Shown: positions 9,383 to 19,294, counted from the first letter of the stretch. The stretch: 64,000 nt of DNA from Candidatus Paracaedimonas acanthamoebae (GCA_017307065.1 JAFKGL010000017.1:1-64000); one strand, 5' to 3'. Numbers and translations are program-made. Notes: generated from the letters alone by a model not told the origin.

Positions 9383-10408
9383 ATGGATAAAGAAATAAGA
9401 CTCAGAAAGCGATATAAATTTAGCAAAGAAATAAGCTTAGAGCTTAATCAACTTTTGTCACTAGATAATTGGCATGCGTTAATAGCTGTAGTCTATGATT
9501 ATAGCTTCATAGGACTAGGAATTTTATTCTATATTTTTGATCCTTATTTTTATCCTCTGAGTATTATTATAATTGGTTCTAGACAGAGAGCGCTATCAAC
9601 GCTATTACACGAAGCAGCTCATTCACGACTAGCTAAAAGTAAAACCTTAAATTATTTCATTGGCACATTCTTGTCAGGATATTTAATTCTTTGGGAATAT
9701 TATACTTTTACTAGATCTCACGTTAAGGATCATCATTTATACTTAGGCGATCGCTTAAATGACCCCGACTATGTTTACCATCAAGAAACAGGTTTATATG
9801 ACTTTCAATCTAGAAAAGATTTTATCTCTAAATATATTATTAAACCATTTCTTCTTGGCACTGTTTTTAGTTATTTGAAATATATATTTATTAATCGTGC
9901 GTCAGAGGTATTTAAACATAAAAAGCAAGCATTTATAATGCTTAGTTATCTTCTCTCAATTGTACTACTTGCAGGATATCTAGGTTTTATAAAACACCTT
10001 ATAATCCTGTGGCTTATACCTTTGTTTACTATTTTTCCTATAATTGGATGGTTCATTGAATTATCAGAGCATTATCCTTTGGTAGCTGAACATGATGTGG
10101 ATCTTTATATGACAAGGAATAGATTCAGCTCATTTTTAGAAGCAATGATTTTTAGTATACATTGTGAAAATTTGCATTTGGTTCATCATTTGCGTCCTGG
10201 AATCCCTTTTTGGAACCTTAAAAATGCCCATAGAATACTGTTAAAAGACAAGGAATATAAAAACCTGAATTCAAAAATGGGGGGAATATTCTACTCCTCG
10301 AATAATCAAGAACCATTTATCTCAAAAATAACTGATAAGAATAGAAACTTATTCAGCCTTGGAAAAGAGATGCTCATAAAACAAATTAATACTCGGAGTG
10401 TTAGATGA
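9383..10408 (+). CDS. Membrane fatty acid desaturase-like protein
   Basis: The 341-residue protein belongs to the membrane di-iron desaturase/hydroxylase superfamily. The three histidine clusters are present: HEAAH at 76-80, HVKDHH at 113-118 and HLVHH at 265-269. Hydrophobic segments lie near 35-65, 90-110 and 185-225. Such enzymes use oxygen and an electron donor to desaturate or hydroxylate an acyl chain, carotenoid or other lipophilic substrate in the inner membrane. Which substrate is unclear. It is the first gene of a tight operon, and its TGA overlaps the ATG of the next gene (ATGA). The association with PLP and racemase-like enzymes suggests a dedicated biosynthetic role rather than bulk lipid metabolism; that is inference. 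Confidence 0.75.
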   Translation: MDKEIRLRKRYKFSKEISLELNQLLSLDNWHALIAVVYDYSFIGLGILFYIFDPYFYPLSIIIIGSRQRALSTLLHEAAHSRLAKSKTLNYFIGTFLSGYLILWEYYTFTRSHVKDHHLYLGDRLNDPDYVYHQETGLYDFQSRKDFISKYIIKPFLLGTVFSYLKYIFINRASEVFKHKKQAFIMLSYLLSIVLLAGYLGFIKHLIILWLIPLFTIFPIIGWFIELSEHYPLVAEHDVDLYMTRNRFSSFLEAMIFSIHCENLHLVHHLRPGIPFWNLKNAHRILLKDKEYKNLNSKMGGIFYSSNNQEPFISKITDKNRNLFSLGKEMLIKQINTRSVR

Positions 10409-11181
10409 ATACTGTTCAAGATATCTACAATAAAATTGAAACATTAGTTTTTCCATCTTCAACCATTTTTATTATCCAAGGGGGCTATTTTGAGTCCAAT
10501 ACAGGAATTGATAATTTTTCAACTTATACATTTGAGACTGCAATTAACTTAGGAAAGTTAATTGAAAAAACTTTCGACCAGTCTAATATTTTTCACAGCA
10601 TACTTATTAATGATTTGGGTCAAACATGTTCTACTCAAGGTTGTTCTATAGATAAAACTGATAATGTTGATGTGAAGTGGTTAGCAACTGAAAATCTATT
10701 CAATCGATTCAATCAAGAAAAAGATAAGATTTCTATTTTTACAGAAAAAACATTAAAAAATCGTGGCCTTCGTAAGATGCGCAAAATAATAAAAAAAAAG
10801 GAAGCGCAAGAGGAGTTATATAGTTCTTTATATTTTTCAACAGAAAATCAGCTAGATAAATGGTATTTAAGCTCAAAATATGGCAGTGATATTCACCTTT
10901 TTTCAAGAATTAATGATAATTATATTGCAAAATGTCCCTTAATAATGGGCACTTATTACTCAGATTTGTTTACTCAGAGATATCTTGAAAATCAAGAACA
11001 TATTAAGAATATGGTTATTATAGATTTTTGCTCGTTTACTGACAAAGATAAAGTTATGAAAGGAGCCGAAGTCGCTCTTGATCTACTTAACGCAGATATA
11101 ACCCCAAAAGTACGAAAGATAATTATTCCTATTCTTTGTGATACAAAGTGCACCAATATGATTCCATTAACAATATCCTAA
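10405..11181 (+). CDS. Protein of unknown function in the five-gene operon
   Basis: I do not recognise this 258-residue protein. It has no signal peptide or membrane helix and looks soluble, with alternating helical and strand-like segments. Visible features are a CSTQGC cysteine pair near residues 73-78, a lysine/arginine-rich helix near 118-135, and a C-terminal CDTKC pair near 246-250. The four spaced cysteines could bind metal or an iron-sulfur cluster, which would fit the neighbouring cysteine-desulfurase-like gene, but this is speculation. Its start overlaps the desaturase stop by four bases (ATGA), and only 15 bases separate it from the next gene, so it is almost certainly co-translated and functionally linked. 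Confidence 0.6.
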   Translation: MNTVQDIYNKIETLVFPSSTIFIIQGGYFESNTGIDNFSTYTFETAINLGKLIEKTFDQSNIFHSILINDLGQTCSTQGCSIDKTDNVDVKWLATENLFNRFNQEKDKISIFTEKTLKNRGLRKMRKIIKKKEAQEELYSSLYFSTENQLDKWYLSSKYGSDIHLFSRINDNYIAKCPLIMGTYYSDLFTQRYLENQEHIKNMVIIDFCSFTDKDKVMKGAEVALDLLNADITPKVRKIIIPILCDTKCTNMIPLTIS

Positions 11182-11196
11182 AATTAAGAGGCTCAA

Positions 11197-12345
11197 ATGA
11201 GTAAAATTACTTATTTAGATTATCAAGCAACAACACCAGTTGATCAAGAGGTTTTACATGCAATGTTGCCCTATTTTTCTCAATCATATGGCAACCCTTC
11301 AAGTAGCCATTTTTATGGGATTGAGGCTCTGCAAGTTGTTGAAGAAGCGAAATCTTATGTTGCAAATTTTCTAGAAGCAAAACCTTATGAAATCTTTTTC
11401 ACGAGTGGTTCAACAGAAGGAAATAATCTGGCTTTAAAGGGGGTAGTGCGTAAGAAAGAAGCTAGTCATATTATTACTGTTTCTACAGAGCATAAGAGTA
11501 TTTTAGATGTTTGTAAGCAACTTGAGACTGAAGGTCACTCAGTAACGTATTTAAAGCCAAATCCTCAAGGTTTGATCGCCTTAGAAGATATGAGAAAAGC
11601 CATCAATAAAAATACTATTATTATCTCAGTAATGTATGGAAATAACGAAATTGGAACCATACAAGATATTAAAGAAATTGGAAAAATTGCTCGAGAAAAT
11701 AATGTCATCTTTCATTGTGATGCCACACAAGGAATTGGCTATGAAAAAATTGATGTAACTGATTGTGGAATAGACATTTTAACTTTTTCTTCTCATAAAA
11801 TATATGGCCCTAAAGGGATCGGAATCATATTCATAAACAATAAACTTATAGATAAAAAATTCATTTCTAGTGAAATTCAAGGAGGAAACCAGCAGCGCAA
11901 TATGCGAAGTGGGACTTATAATGTTCCAAGTATTGTTGGTTTTAGTAAAGCTATTGAGTTAGTGAAAAATAATAGAGATGACAATCGAATCAATACCCTA
12001 AATTTACGTCATATTTTATTAGAAAAAATTATGGCTGAAACTGATTGTATTTTAAATGGTTCTCTTCAATGCAGACTACCTAATAATATTAATGTTTCTC
12101 TAAAAGGAATAGATGGGCAGAAGTTTATGGAAATGATCAGCGATCGTCTTGCTATTTCTAATGGCTCTGCTTGTAATAGCGGCTCACAAAAGCCTTCTTA
12201 TGTATTAGAAGCTATTGGAGTGCCTCCTAACCTAATTCAATCAAGCTTTCGCATAAGCCTCGGAAGGCCTACAACAGAAGAAGAAGTGTTTGAATGCGCA
12301 GAAACCATGATATCAACGTATAAAAAATTATACCGTATCAAATGA
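11197..12345 (+). CDS. Cysteine desulfurase-like PLP enzyme (NifS/IscS family)
   Basis: This 382-residue class V aminotransferase-fold enzyme starts with the family pattern YLDYQATTPVD. The substrate/PLP histidine is in STEHKS (H99), the PLP lysine in SSHKIYGP (K201), and the catalytic cysteine in NGSACNSGS (C326). All are consistent with an active desulfurase that takes sulfur from cysteine. No iscR, iscU, iscA or suf genes are nearby; instead the neighbours are a desaturase, an unknown protein, a DapF-like enzyme and an exporter. It may therefore deliver sulfur to a specialised product, or be a relative acting as a lyase or selenocysteine-type enzyme. It overlaps the next gene by four bases (ATGA). 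Confidence 0.8.
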   Translation: MSKITYLDYQATTPVDQEVLHAMLPYFSQSYGNPSSSHFYGIEALQVVEEAKSYVANFLEAKPYEIFFTSGSTEGNNLALKGVVRKKEASHIITVSTEHKSILDVCKQLETEGHSVTYLKPNPQGLIALEDMRKAINKNTIIISVMYGNNEIGTIQDIKEIGKIARENNVIFHCDATQGIGYEKIDVTDCGIDILTFSSHKIYGPKGIGIIFINNKLIDKKFISSEIQGGNQQRNMRSGTYNVPSIVGFSKAIELVKNNRDDNRINTLNLRHILLEKIMAETDCILNGSLQCRLPNNINVSLKGIDGQKFMEMISDRLAISNGSACNSGSQKPSYVLEAIGVPPNLIQSSFRISLGRPTTEEEVFECAETMISTYKKLYRIK

Positions 12346-13337
12346 TAACATACTTCCATCAAAATATTGGGTTAATAATTAAAAATTTATGCATTTATAA
12401 AGTGCACGGCATTAGGTATTTAATCATAGAAGGATATGATGATATTTTCATGTCTAATACTCTGAAAAAGATACTCAAGCATAACTCTGCAAACCTAGCA
12501 AATAGATATAAGGTTGAAAATATAATCTATATTAAAGTTGTAGAAAATGGGCATAGCATTATCACTCAAATTCTTTTTTTTGAATCTGATGGCATAGAGT
12601 TCCTTTTTTGTGGAAATGGGGTCTTGTGTACCTCCTCTTATTTGTTTTCCAAGTATAAAGTTAGGGCAGCAAATTATATCACTTCTTCATCGTCAGTCTT
12701 TTCTTTTGAAATTAAAAAGGCTCACAAAATATACATAAATATGGGAAGAACTTTTTTACCTTCCTTAAATTATATGAGAGATGAAATAAAGATTGAAAAT
12801 AAGATATGCTATGGAGCTATTAAGGAGTTACCAATTAACATTAATATAGGTGTTACAGCTTATTCTTTTACTGTACCTGCTTTCTACTTACTAGCTGGCG
12901 AACCTCATCTAGTAATTTTTGAGTCTATGTTGATGAATATAATTAATAAAAAAATTAGTGATAATGCTTTTTATGAGGCCCTTATAGGGAATCCTTCTCT
13001 ACTTTATCAGATAGGGATCGAATTAAATAAACAAAGATGGTTTCTCCAAGGTGTCAATGTAAATCTAGCAAAAATTGTTAATGAAAATACTGTACAATAC
13101 AACTCTTTTGAACGTGGATTATATAAAGAAACTCTAGCTTGCAGTACTGGAGCAACCGCTATTGCATCTGTGATTTCTGAGCTAGGATTAATTCAATCTT
13201 ATCCTATCCATTTACAACCAAAAGTAGCTCGCCAACATAGGGAGTATCAAAAATTAGAACTTCTTTTAAATAATAAAGACGGGATGTGGTGGCTAGAAAC
13301 CACTCATCCCCCAAGATTGGTATGGACTCATGCATGA
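12342..13337 (+). CDS. DapF-like PLP-independent amino acid racemase/epimerase
   Basis: The 331-residue protein has the two-half fold signature of diaminopimelate epimerases. The first half contains FCGNG with Cys90 and the second half ETLACSTGA with Cys267, the two catalytic thiols. GEPHLVIF and NVNLA match family GNPHxVxF and NVNF blocks. Residues that hold diaminopimelate differ: the N-terminal GxGNDF is replaced by HGIRYL, and the NADG before the first cysteine reads ESDG. It is also about 50 residues longer than DapF. I therefore infer a racemase or epimerase with another substrate, in the way CntK of staphylopine synthesis is a DapF-fold histidine racemase. It sits inside the tight operon. 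Confidence 0.7.
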   Translation: MITYFHQNIGLIIKNLCIYKVHGIRYLIIEGYDDIFMSNTLKKILKHNSANLANRYKVENIIYIKVVENGHSIITQILFFESDGIEFLFCGNGVLCTSSYLFSKYKVRAANYITSSSSVFSFEIKKAHKIYINMGRTFLPSLNYMRDEIKIENKICYGAIKELPININIGVTAYSFTVPAFYLLAGEPHLVIFESMLMNIINKKISDNAFYEALIGNPSLLYQIGIELNKQRWFLQGVNVNLAKIVNENTVQYNSFERGLYKETLACSTGATAIASVISELGLIQSYPIHLQPKVARQHREYQKLELLLNNKDGMWWLETTHPPRLVWTHA

Positions 13338-14229
13338 TATGCCTCAAAATTTACAATCGATGAGAAATGCAAAAATTTTCTCATTTATTGCAGCTGCTTG
13401 TAGTGCTTCTGTAGGTATTTTTAGCAAAGGAGCTTTTAATTCTGGGCTTGAACCAATGCATGTCGCCTTTTATAAGACTCTTCTTGCATTTATCATTGTC
13501 TCCATCTTTGTCTTATTAAGCTCTAACTTTAGAAATGATGTATTATCCATGGCAAAAAATGCTATGCGCATTTCTCTTTGTGCTTTTTTTGGAATATTTA
13601 TACTTTATAATTTTGAAACACTTGCATATGCATATGAATATATATCAACAGTAACTTTTATACTTTTAAGTACATGCACTATTACGACAATTATTTTTAG
13701 CTGTACGTTATTGTCCGAAAAAATTGGAATGTGTAATGTTTTCAGTAGCGCTTTTTGTCTAATAGGGCTTTGGCTACTCTTTAATAATCCCAATATATCA
13801 CTGGCCAATATGGGAGGAATACTGGCGACTATTGCAGGTATAGGCTATGGACTTTTTTTAGTCCTGACTAAAAAATATGCAATATCTTGCTCAATTTTTG
13901 CTTACTTATGGTGGCTTCTTGGCTTTGGCACTTTATTTTTAGCTTTTCCTTTTTTACTCAACAACCCTTCTATACCTTCATTACGAAGTCTTATATTCAT
14001 TTCCCCTTTAAGTGTCTTTCCAACTATCTTAGGATTTTACTGTACTACAAAGGCACTAACCTATACTAAAGTAAGTAAAATACAGATTTATGAACTTGCT
14101 GAACCGATTTTTGCATCACTTTTTGCTTTCATTATTTTTGGAGAGCATCCCAGTATGACTACTATCGCAGGAGGAATATTTATTCTATTTGCAATATATC
14201 ATGAGCAACTATCGGTTTCTTCAATTTAG
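13330..14229 (+). CDS. EamA/DMT family transporter, probable exporter of the operon product
   Basis: This 299-residue integral membrane protein has about ten hydrophobic helices arranged as two EamA halves (roughly 15-145 and 160-290), the usual design of drug/metabolite transporters. A second in-frame ATG lies at 13339. Its start overlaps the DapF-like gene by eight bases, so it is the last gene of the five-gene operon. EamA proteins export amino acids, nucleotides and metallophores (for example CntI for pseudopaline), so export of the compound made by the upstream genes is a reasonable inference. It could also import a precursor. The substrate is unknown. Confidence 0.8.
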   Translation: MHDMPQNLQSMRNAKIFSFIAAACSASVGIFSKGAFNSGLEPMHVAFYKTLLAFIIVSIFVLLSSNFRNDVLSMAKNAMRISLCAFFGIFILYNFETLAYAYEYISTVTFILLSTCTITTIIFSCTLLSEKIGMCNVFSSAFCLIGLWLLFNNPNISLANMGGILATIAGIGYGLFLVLTKKYAISCSIFAYLWWLLGFGTLFLAFPFLLNNPSIPSLRSLIFISPLSVFPTILGFYCTTKALTYTKVSKIQIYELAEPIFASLFAFIIFGEHPSMTTIAGGIFILFAIYHEQLSVSSI

Positions 14230-14669
14230 TAATATAGCTGCAATAAACGACTAGCTAGCGGGGCGAGTAGGCTGGTAGCGTTTCTCCGCAGCTGCTCACA
14301 GGTAGAGTCGAGCGCAGTAGCTTGTTAGCTCCGTTTTCATCACCCGCTACGTCAAACGTAGCGTGCAGATTTTCCGCACCACGCTTTCCTATACCTTCTT
14401 ATCAAAGCCTAAGCCTATCATGCTGCACATGGTTTCAAAGGGCTATAGCATCTAACCTGGTAGTCCTTTTGAGGCCCATTTCACATAGTGTTAATTATTT
14501 GATTTAATTTCCATTTTTCTGCAACCCTCTTTCCATAACCTTTATATATGCACACACAGAATGTTAGCGCTAAATAGTAGCGTCGTATTTAGCTATTTAA
14601 AAATGTCGTCTTTCCTCATGGTTAAGAGATTACAAGAATCTCGCCACGAAGAGTTGAATGATGAGAAAG
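14230..14669. other. GC-richer noncoding block with hairpin, possible mobile-element remnant
   Basis: Between the operon and the broken MFS gene, about 14240-14480 is visibly richer in G and C than the DNA on both sides. It contains a perfect hairpin at 14346-14362 (six pairs, loop of five). The minus strand is open over about 45 codons and reads a segment ending in LHATFDVAGDEN; from memory such a segment recurs as spurious ORFs beside group II introns or repeat elements, but I cannot verify it here. No gene is called. The rest, 14480-14669, is AT-rich with no recognisable content. Confidence 0.4.
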
Positions 14670-15545
14670 CTAGTTACGATGAGCTATCAAGTTGAGAGTG
14701 TTTTGGAGATATAGAGAAACCATAATGAGGATGAGAGAAAAACAATAGGAGGTTCCAAAAATGGCTCCTCCAATTCCCATAAAGGATTTATTTTTCAAAA
14801 GAGTAGAGGGAAAAATCTGAAATGGTGCATTTTTATCTCTTAGTGCAAAAATGAGAAGAAGGACACATCCTAACCACAATATCCCCCAAAACCACAGATC
14901 TTGTATGCCCCACATTTCAACCTGATTTAAAGCAAATACGAAGCTTCCGAGTCCGCAAGATAGGAGTAAGGTACTATATTTATCAATTTTAGGAGAAGAT
15001 GGAAGAATTTCATCTTTAGGGGCAAAGTAAAAAATCACGGCAATAACAAGAAGGCTAAGCGGGATATTGATATAAAAAATCCACCGCCAGCCGAAAGATT
15101 CGATAATCTATCCTGCAAACGTTGGTCCCGTTGCTAAACCGAAGCCAGCTAAACTACTAATGATGCCCATTGCTAAACCTTGTTGAGAAGGAGGAGCAGA
15201 GGTAAAAATAAGGCTCATTCCTGGAGCTGTGAAGATAGCGGCCCCAACACCTTGCAACACACGTCCTCCAATTAAGAGATTGATGTGAGTAAAAGCACCG
15301 GTTAAAATAGATCCCAACATAAAGATACTTAGTCCCGCTATGAGCACATTTCTTCTTCCATAAAGATCTGCAAGTCGGCCAGCAGGAACAACAACGGCTC
15401 CCCAGGTCAAGACGTACCCACTGAGAAGCCATTGCAAGCTATTAAGATCCCAATTGATTACTGTTGAAATGGGAAGGAGTGCAAGATTAACAGCGGTATA
15501 ATCGATGTTTAATAGAAAAACAAGCATCCCGATGGTGAGAAGCAT
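14670..15545 (-). pseudogene. MFS drug transporter (EmrB/QacA type), broken by in-frame TAG and truncated
   Basis: The reading frame from ATG at 15545 gives the first helices of a 14-helix DHA2 transporter, with the motif-A-like GRLADLYGRR and the LQGVGAA motif of the family. A TAG codon at 15108-15110 falls where family members have a glycine before the FGWRWIFYINIP block; the same frame then continues through that block and further helices until about 14690. There the sequence departs from the family and stops at 14670. Normal members have about 450-500 residues; here fewer than 300 codons remain. A single nonsense change plus loss of the C-terminal third implies recent decay. Readthrough would still give only a truncated pump. 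Confidence 0.8.
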
Positions 15546-15687
15546 GCACTACATATTTTCTTTAGGGGAAAGGCTAAAAGACCGCATTGAGAATTCCATG
15601 ATGAATAAAGATTTCATTTAAAATGACGAAAATTTTTAGAGGAGTCAATTGAGAGTTATGTTTTTTAGGTGTCAGAAACAAACGTAA

Positions 15688-16179
15688 TTACCGATAAGGA
15701 GAATCCAGTTTGATATTTTCTGCAAGAAGAGTTTCCCATTGATCACCGTTCTCTAGAAGTTTCTCTTTATTATAGAAAAGTTCTTCACGATTGAAGGCTG
15801 CAAACTCAAAATTCGGCCCTTCCACGATAGCATCAACAGGGCAGGCTTCTTGACAAAGCCCACAATAAATACATTTTGTCATATCAATATCATAACGATA
15901 AGTTCGACGAGACCCGTCCTGCCGAGGTTCTGCATCAATTGTAATTGCTTGAGCAGGACATACAGCTTCACAAAGTTTACAAGCAATGCATCGTTCTTCA
16001 CCATGAGGATATCTGCGAAGGGCATGTTCGCCCCGCATGCGGGGACTCACAAGACTTTTTTCATGAGGATAATGAATGGTAACTTTGGGTTTAAAAAAAT
16101 AACGAAGCGTAATGAAAAGCCCTGATAGAATATCATAAAGAACAAAAGTTTTAAGAAATCTGATCAATCCAGCCAACAT
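15688..16179 (-). CDS. nuoI: NADH-quinone oxidoreductase subunit I
   Basis: This 163-residue ferredoxin-like subunit of complex I carries two 4Fe-4S clusters (N6a and N6b) in the peripheral arm, relaying electrons from NuoG towards NuoB. Both motifs are intact: [12 protein letters not shown] and [12 protein letters not shown]. Length and N-terminal amphipathic region fit the alphaproteobacterial/mitochondrial TYKY form. It is the last gene of the minus-strand nuoA-I run and abuts nuoH directly. The usual next genes, nuoJ to nuoN, do not follow; a decayed MFS transporter does. Confidence 0.97.
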   Translation of the reverse strand: MLAGLIRFLKTFVLYDILSGLFITLRYFFKPKVTIHYPHEKSLVSPRMRGEHALRRYPHGEERCIACKLCEAVCPAQAITIDAEPRQDGSRRTYRYDIDMTKCIYCGLCQEACPVDAIVEGPNFEFAAFNREELFYNKEKLLENGDQWETLLAENIKLDSPYR

Positions 16180-17199
16180 TTAACTTCCACTTTTTGGGAG
16201 TTTATCAAAATAAACCAAAACACTAGAAACAACTACCACCATTCCTAGACTAATGGGGAGGAAAACCTTCCAGCCAAGTCGCATGAGTTGATCATAACGA
16301 TACCGGGGAAGTGTTGCACGTATCCACAAAAATAAAAATAGCATAAAAGAGATCTTAATCGCAAACCACATAAATCCAGGAATGTATGTGAAAGGTGGAA
16401 TATTGAAGGGGGGAAGCCAACCACCTAGAAATAAGAGGGAGGCCATAGCGCTCATTAAAATCATGTTTGCATATTCTCCCAAAAAGAATAAAGCAAAAAA
16501 GATAGATGAATATTCAACATTGAAACCAGAAACTAATTCAGCTTCCGCCTCCGGAAGATCAAAAGGTGCCCGATTTGTTTCTGCTAAGGATGAAATAAAA
16601 AAGATAACAAACATGGGGAATAAAGTAAGGGAAAACCAATGTTGTTTTTGAGCTTCTACGATGTCTCTCAGGTTAAGGGAACCAGCGCAAAGAAGGACAG
16701 TGACAATCACAAACCCGATTGAAACTTCATAGGAAATCATTTGAGCTGCCGACCTCAGAGCACCAAGAAAAGGATACCGTGAATTACTCGCCCATCCAGC
16801 AATAATAATGCCGTATACGCCTAAAGAAGATATGGCGAATAAGTAAAGAACACCGACATTAATATCTGCTAATACCCACTGTTCATTAAAAGGAATCACA
16901 GCCCAGGCAAGCATAGAGAGGCTGAACGTCAGAACAGGTGCAAAAAGAAAAAGAAATGAATTGGCTTTTGCAGGAATAATTGGTTCTTTATGCAGAAGTT
17001 TTATCGCATCCGCAATGGGCTGGAGAAGCCCAAAAGGGCCAACAGTATTAGGTCCGATTCGCATTTGCATTGCTGCCATAACACGGCGCTCAGCATAGGT
17101 AAGATAGGCAACACACACAATTAGGGGCAAAACAATTAAGATAATTTGTCCGACTATCTTTAAGAGGGGAAAAATATATTGAAACCAAAATTCGCTCAT
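16180..17199 (-). CDS. nuoH: NADH-quinone oxidoreductase subunit H
   Basis: This is the membrane subunit ND1/NuoH, which forms much of the quinone-binding chamber at the junction of the two arms of complex I. About eight hydrophobic helices are visible, together with the conserved [15 protein letters not shown] loop near residue 40 and the [20 protein letters not shown] block. I chose the ATG at 17199 (MSEFW), giving 339 residues, because the longer frame to 17268 would lie inside nuoG. This start follows the nuoG stop directly, in keeping with coupled translation. Confidence 0.96.
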   Translation of the reverse strand: MSEFWFQYIFPLLKIVGQIILIVLPLIVCVAYLTYAERRVMAAMQMRIGPNTVGPFGLLQPIADAIKLLHKEPIIPAKANSFLFLFAPVLTFSLSMLAWAVIPFNEQWVLADINVGVLYLFAISSLGVYGIIIAGWASNSRYPFLGALRSAAQMISYEVSIGFVIVTVLLCAGSLNLRDIVEAQKQHWFSLTLFPMFVIFFISSLAETNRAPFDLPEAEAELVSGFNVEYSSIFFALFFLGEYANMILMSAMASLLFLGGWLPPFNIPPFTYIPGFMWFAIKISFMLFLFLWIRATLPRYRYDQLMRLGWKVFLPISLGMVVVVSSVLVYFDKLPKSGS

Positions 17200-17200
17200 T

Positions 17201-19255
17201 TTATGTAACTTCTTTTTCAAGCATTTCGAGGCACGTTGCCATAGTAGGAGAGTGACGACTGATAGCATCAGTCATGTAAAACTCACCTTTAAAAGGTTCA
17301 AAATGAAACTTGGAAAGGCTTCCTTCTTTGCCAAAACTTCCCCAAATCGCAGGTTGAATTTCATCCATGGAATTAAAAATCGGATTTATTTGGATAAGAC
17401 GATCTCTGATTTCTTCTAAAGTATTATAGGGAAGATTTTTATCTAAAACTTGAGAAAGTGCTCGGATAATTTTCCAGTCTTCTTTCGCTTCTCCAGGTGG
17501 GAGAAGAGAAGGGTAAGTCTGTTGAACACGACCTTCAGTATTCACATAGGTTGCTTGTTTTTCTGTATAAGCGGCTCCTGGAAGAATGACATCCGCACGA
17601 TGAGCGCCAGCATCTCCATGATGACCTTGGTAAATAACAAAAGCTTGACCAAGATGATTCATCTCAATTTCGTCGGCTCCTAGCAGATAAATAACTTCGA
17701 TGTCTCCCTTAGCTGCTGCCACTAAAATATTATTTTTATCAAGCCCCTGTTCACCAGGTATGAATCCAACATCTAACCCGCCCACACGCGCTGCAGCCTT
17801 ATGTAAGACATTAAATCCGTTCCAATCTGGGCGAACCATGTTAAATTCCTCAGCGAGGGATCTCACTCTGGCAAGAAGATGAGCCCCATCTTGGCGTATC
17901 AAAGCATCTTGCCCCACGATGATCATCGGAAATTTTGCTTTTTTGAGAGCTTGGCTGAGAGGATGACGATCTTGTAGAATCGCCTCAAGCAAATTCGGAT
18001 CTTGTCCGTAATGATCATAGTCAAAGCTAAAATTATAATGAGAGGATAAAGCTCCTCCAATGTAAGCAATCTTAAAATTCCCTTGAAGATAGCGTTTTCT
18101 TAGGCGGGCATGAATGAGAGGGGCTTCAGCACGTAATTGAGACTGAATGATCAAGCAGAAGTCACTTTGTTCAATCCCTGCAATTGTTGTATTAAATAAA
18201 TATTCTGCTCTAACTTTTCCTTCTAATTGTGCGCCATCTTGACGACAATCAAGGTGAGGTGATCCGAGCGCATGGAAAAGATCTTTTAAGGCAAGCATGG
18301 CTTCACAATCGATCAGGTCTCCTGCAAGAGCAGCTATTTTTTGCCCTGGAACATTTTGAAGGCGCAATTTTATCGTCTTTAAAGCTTCAACCCAGCTTGC
18401 AGGAACAAGTTTTCCATTTTTTCGAATGTACGGTTGGTCAAGACGTTGACGACTTAAACCATCGCATGCAAAGCGTGTTTTGTCAGAAATCCATTCTTCA
18501 TTAATATCTTCATGCAATCGAGGAAGAATGCGCATAACACGAGTTTTGTAGACATCAATCCGAATATTGCTACCAACAGCATCTAAAACATCAATAGATT
18601 CAGTCGTCATAAGTTCCCAAGGACGTCCTTTGAAAGCATAAGGCTTAGATGTGAGAGCGCCAACAGGACATAGATCAATCATGTTGCCAGAAAGCTCGGA
18701 GGTGATTGCTTGATCAAGATAACTTGTGATTTCCATATTTTCACCTCGTCCAATTGCGCCTAATTGCGGAACACCAGCAATTTCTGTCGCAAATCGAACA
18801 CAGCGAGTGCAATGAATGCACCGTGTCATAGCCGTTTGGATAAGGGGGCCCATGTATTTATCTTGAATTGCCCGTTTATTTTCTTCGAAGCGCGTTGTTG
18901 ACGGGCCATACGCTACAGTGATGTCTTGGAGATCACACTCCCCTCCTTGGTCACAGATGGGACAATCAAGAGGATGATTGATAAGCAAAAATTCTAGAAT
19001 TGACTTACGGGTCTTTTGAATAAAAGGGGTATTTGTATGAATAACCATGCCCTCAGTTGCAGGCATGGCACAGCTTGCGATCGGTTTTGTGCTGTCTCCT
19101 ACTTGTACTAGACACATCCGACAATTGCCCGCGATAGGAAGCCGAGAATGGTAACAAAAAACAGGGATTTCAATCCCAAGGAGCTGAGCTGCTTGAAGAA
19201 CAGTAGTATCTTCAGGAACTTCAATAGGTTGATTGTTAATTGTTAACTTTGGCAT
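17201..19255 (-). CDS. nuoG: NADH-quinone oxidoreductase subunit G
   Basis: This 684-residue large iron-sulfur subunit of the peripheral arm starts with a 2Fe-2S ferredoxin domain (cysteines in CYHSRL, GNCRMC and SCAMPA), then a His-Cys3 cluster region, and a 4Fe-4S pattern [10 protein letters not shown] near residue 145-155. A molybdopterin-oxidoreductase-like domain follows, without cofactor function in complex I. Length matches the shorter alphaproteobacterial/mitochondrial 75-kDa type. It carries electrons from NuoF/E to NuoI. A 39-base gap separates it from nuoF. Confidence 0.96.
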   Translation of the reverse strand: MPKLTINNQPIEVPEDTTVLQAAQLLGIEIPVFCYHSRLPIAGNCRMCLVQVGDSTKPIASCAMPATEGMVIHTNTPFIQKTRKSILEFLLINHPLDCPICDQGGECDLQDITVAYGPSTTRFEENKRAIQDKYMGPLIQTAMTRCIHCTRCVRFATEIAGVPQLGAIGRGENMEITSYLDQAITSELSGNMIDLCPVGALTSKPYAFKGRPWELMTTESIDVLDAVGSNIRIDVYKTRVMRILPRLHEDINEEWISDKTRFACDGLSRQRLDQPYIRKNGKLVPASWVEALKTIKLRLQNVPGQKIAALAGDLIDCEAMLALKDLFHALGSPHLDCRQDGAQLEGKVRAEYLFNTTIAGIEQSDFCLIIQSQLRAEAPLIHARLRKRYLQGNFKIAYIGGALSSHYNFSFDYDHYGQDPNLLEAILQDRHPLSQALKKAKFPMIIVGQDALIRQDGAHLLARVRSLAEEFNMVRPDWNGFNVLHKAAARVGGLDVGFIPGEQGLDKNNILVAAAKGDIEVIYLLGADEIEMNHLGQAFVIYQGHHGDAGAHRADVILPGAAYTEKQATYVNTEGRVQQTYPSLLPPGEAKEDWKIIRALSQVLDKNLPYNTLEEIRDRLIQINPIFNSMDEIQPAIWGSFGKEGSLSKFHFEPFKGEFYMTDAISRHSPTMATCLEMLEKEVT

Positions 19256-19294
19256 TGACTTAGTTTATCCCTCAAAAACGATATATCTCTTATT

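Noticed and set aside
14322..14507. 61-codon plus-strand frame in the GC-richer block
   Set aside because: It is the complement of a hairpin-containing repeat-like segment; serine-, cysteine- and proline-rich translation without family features.
15108..15110. TAG in the MFS gene as programmed readthrough
   Set aside because: The product would still lack the C-terminal third, so simple decay explains it better.
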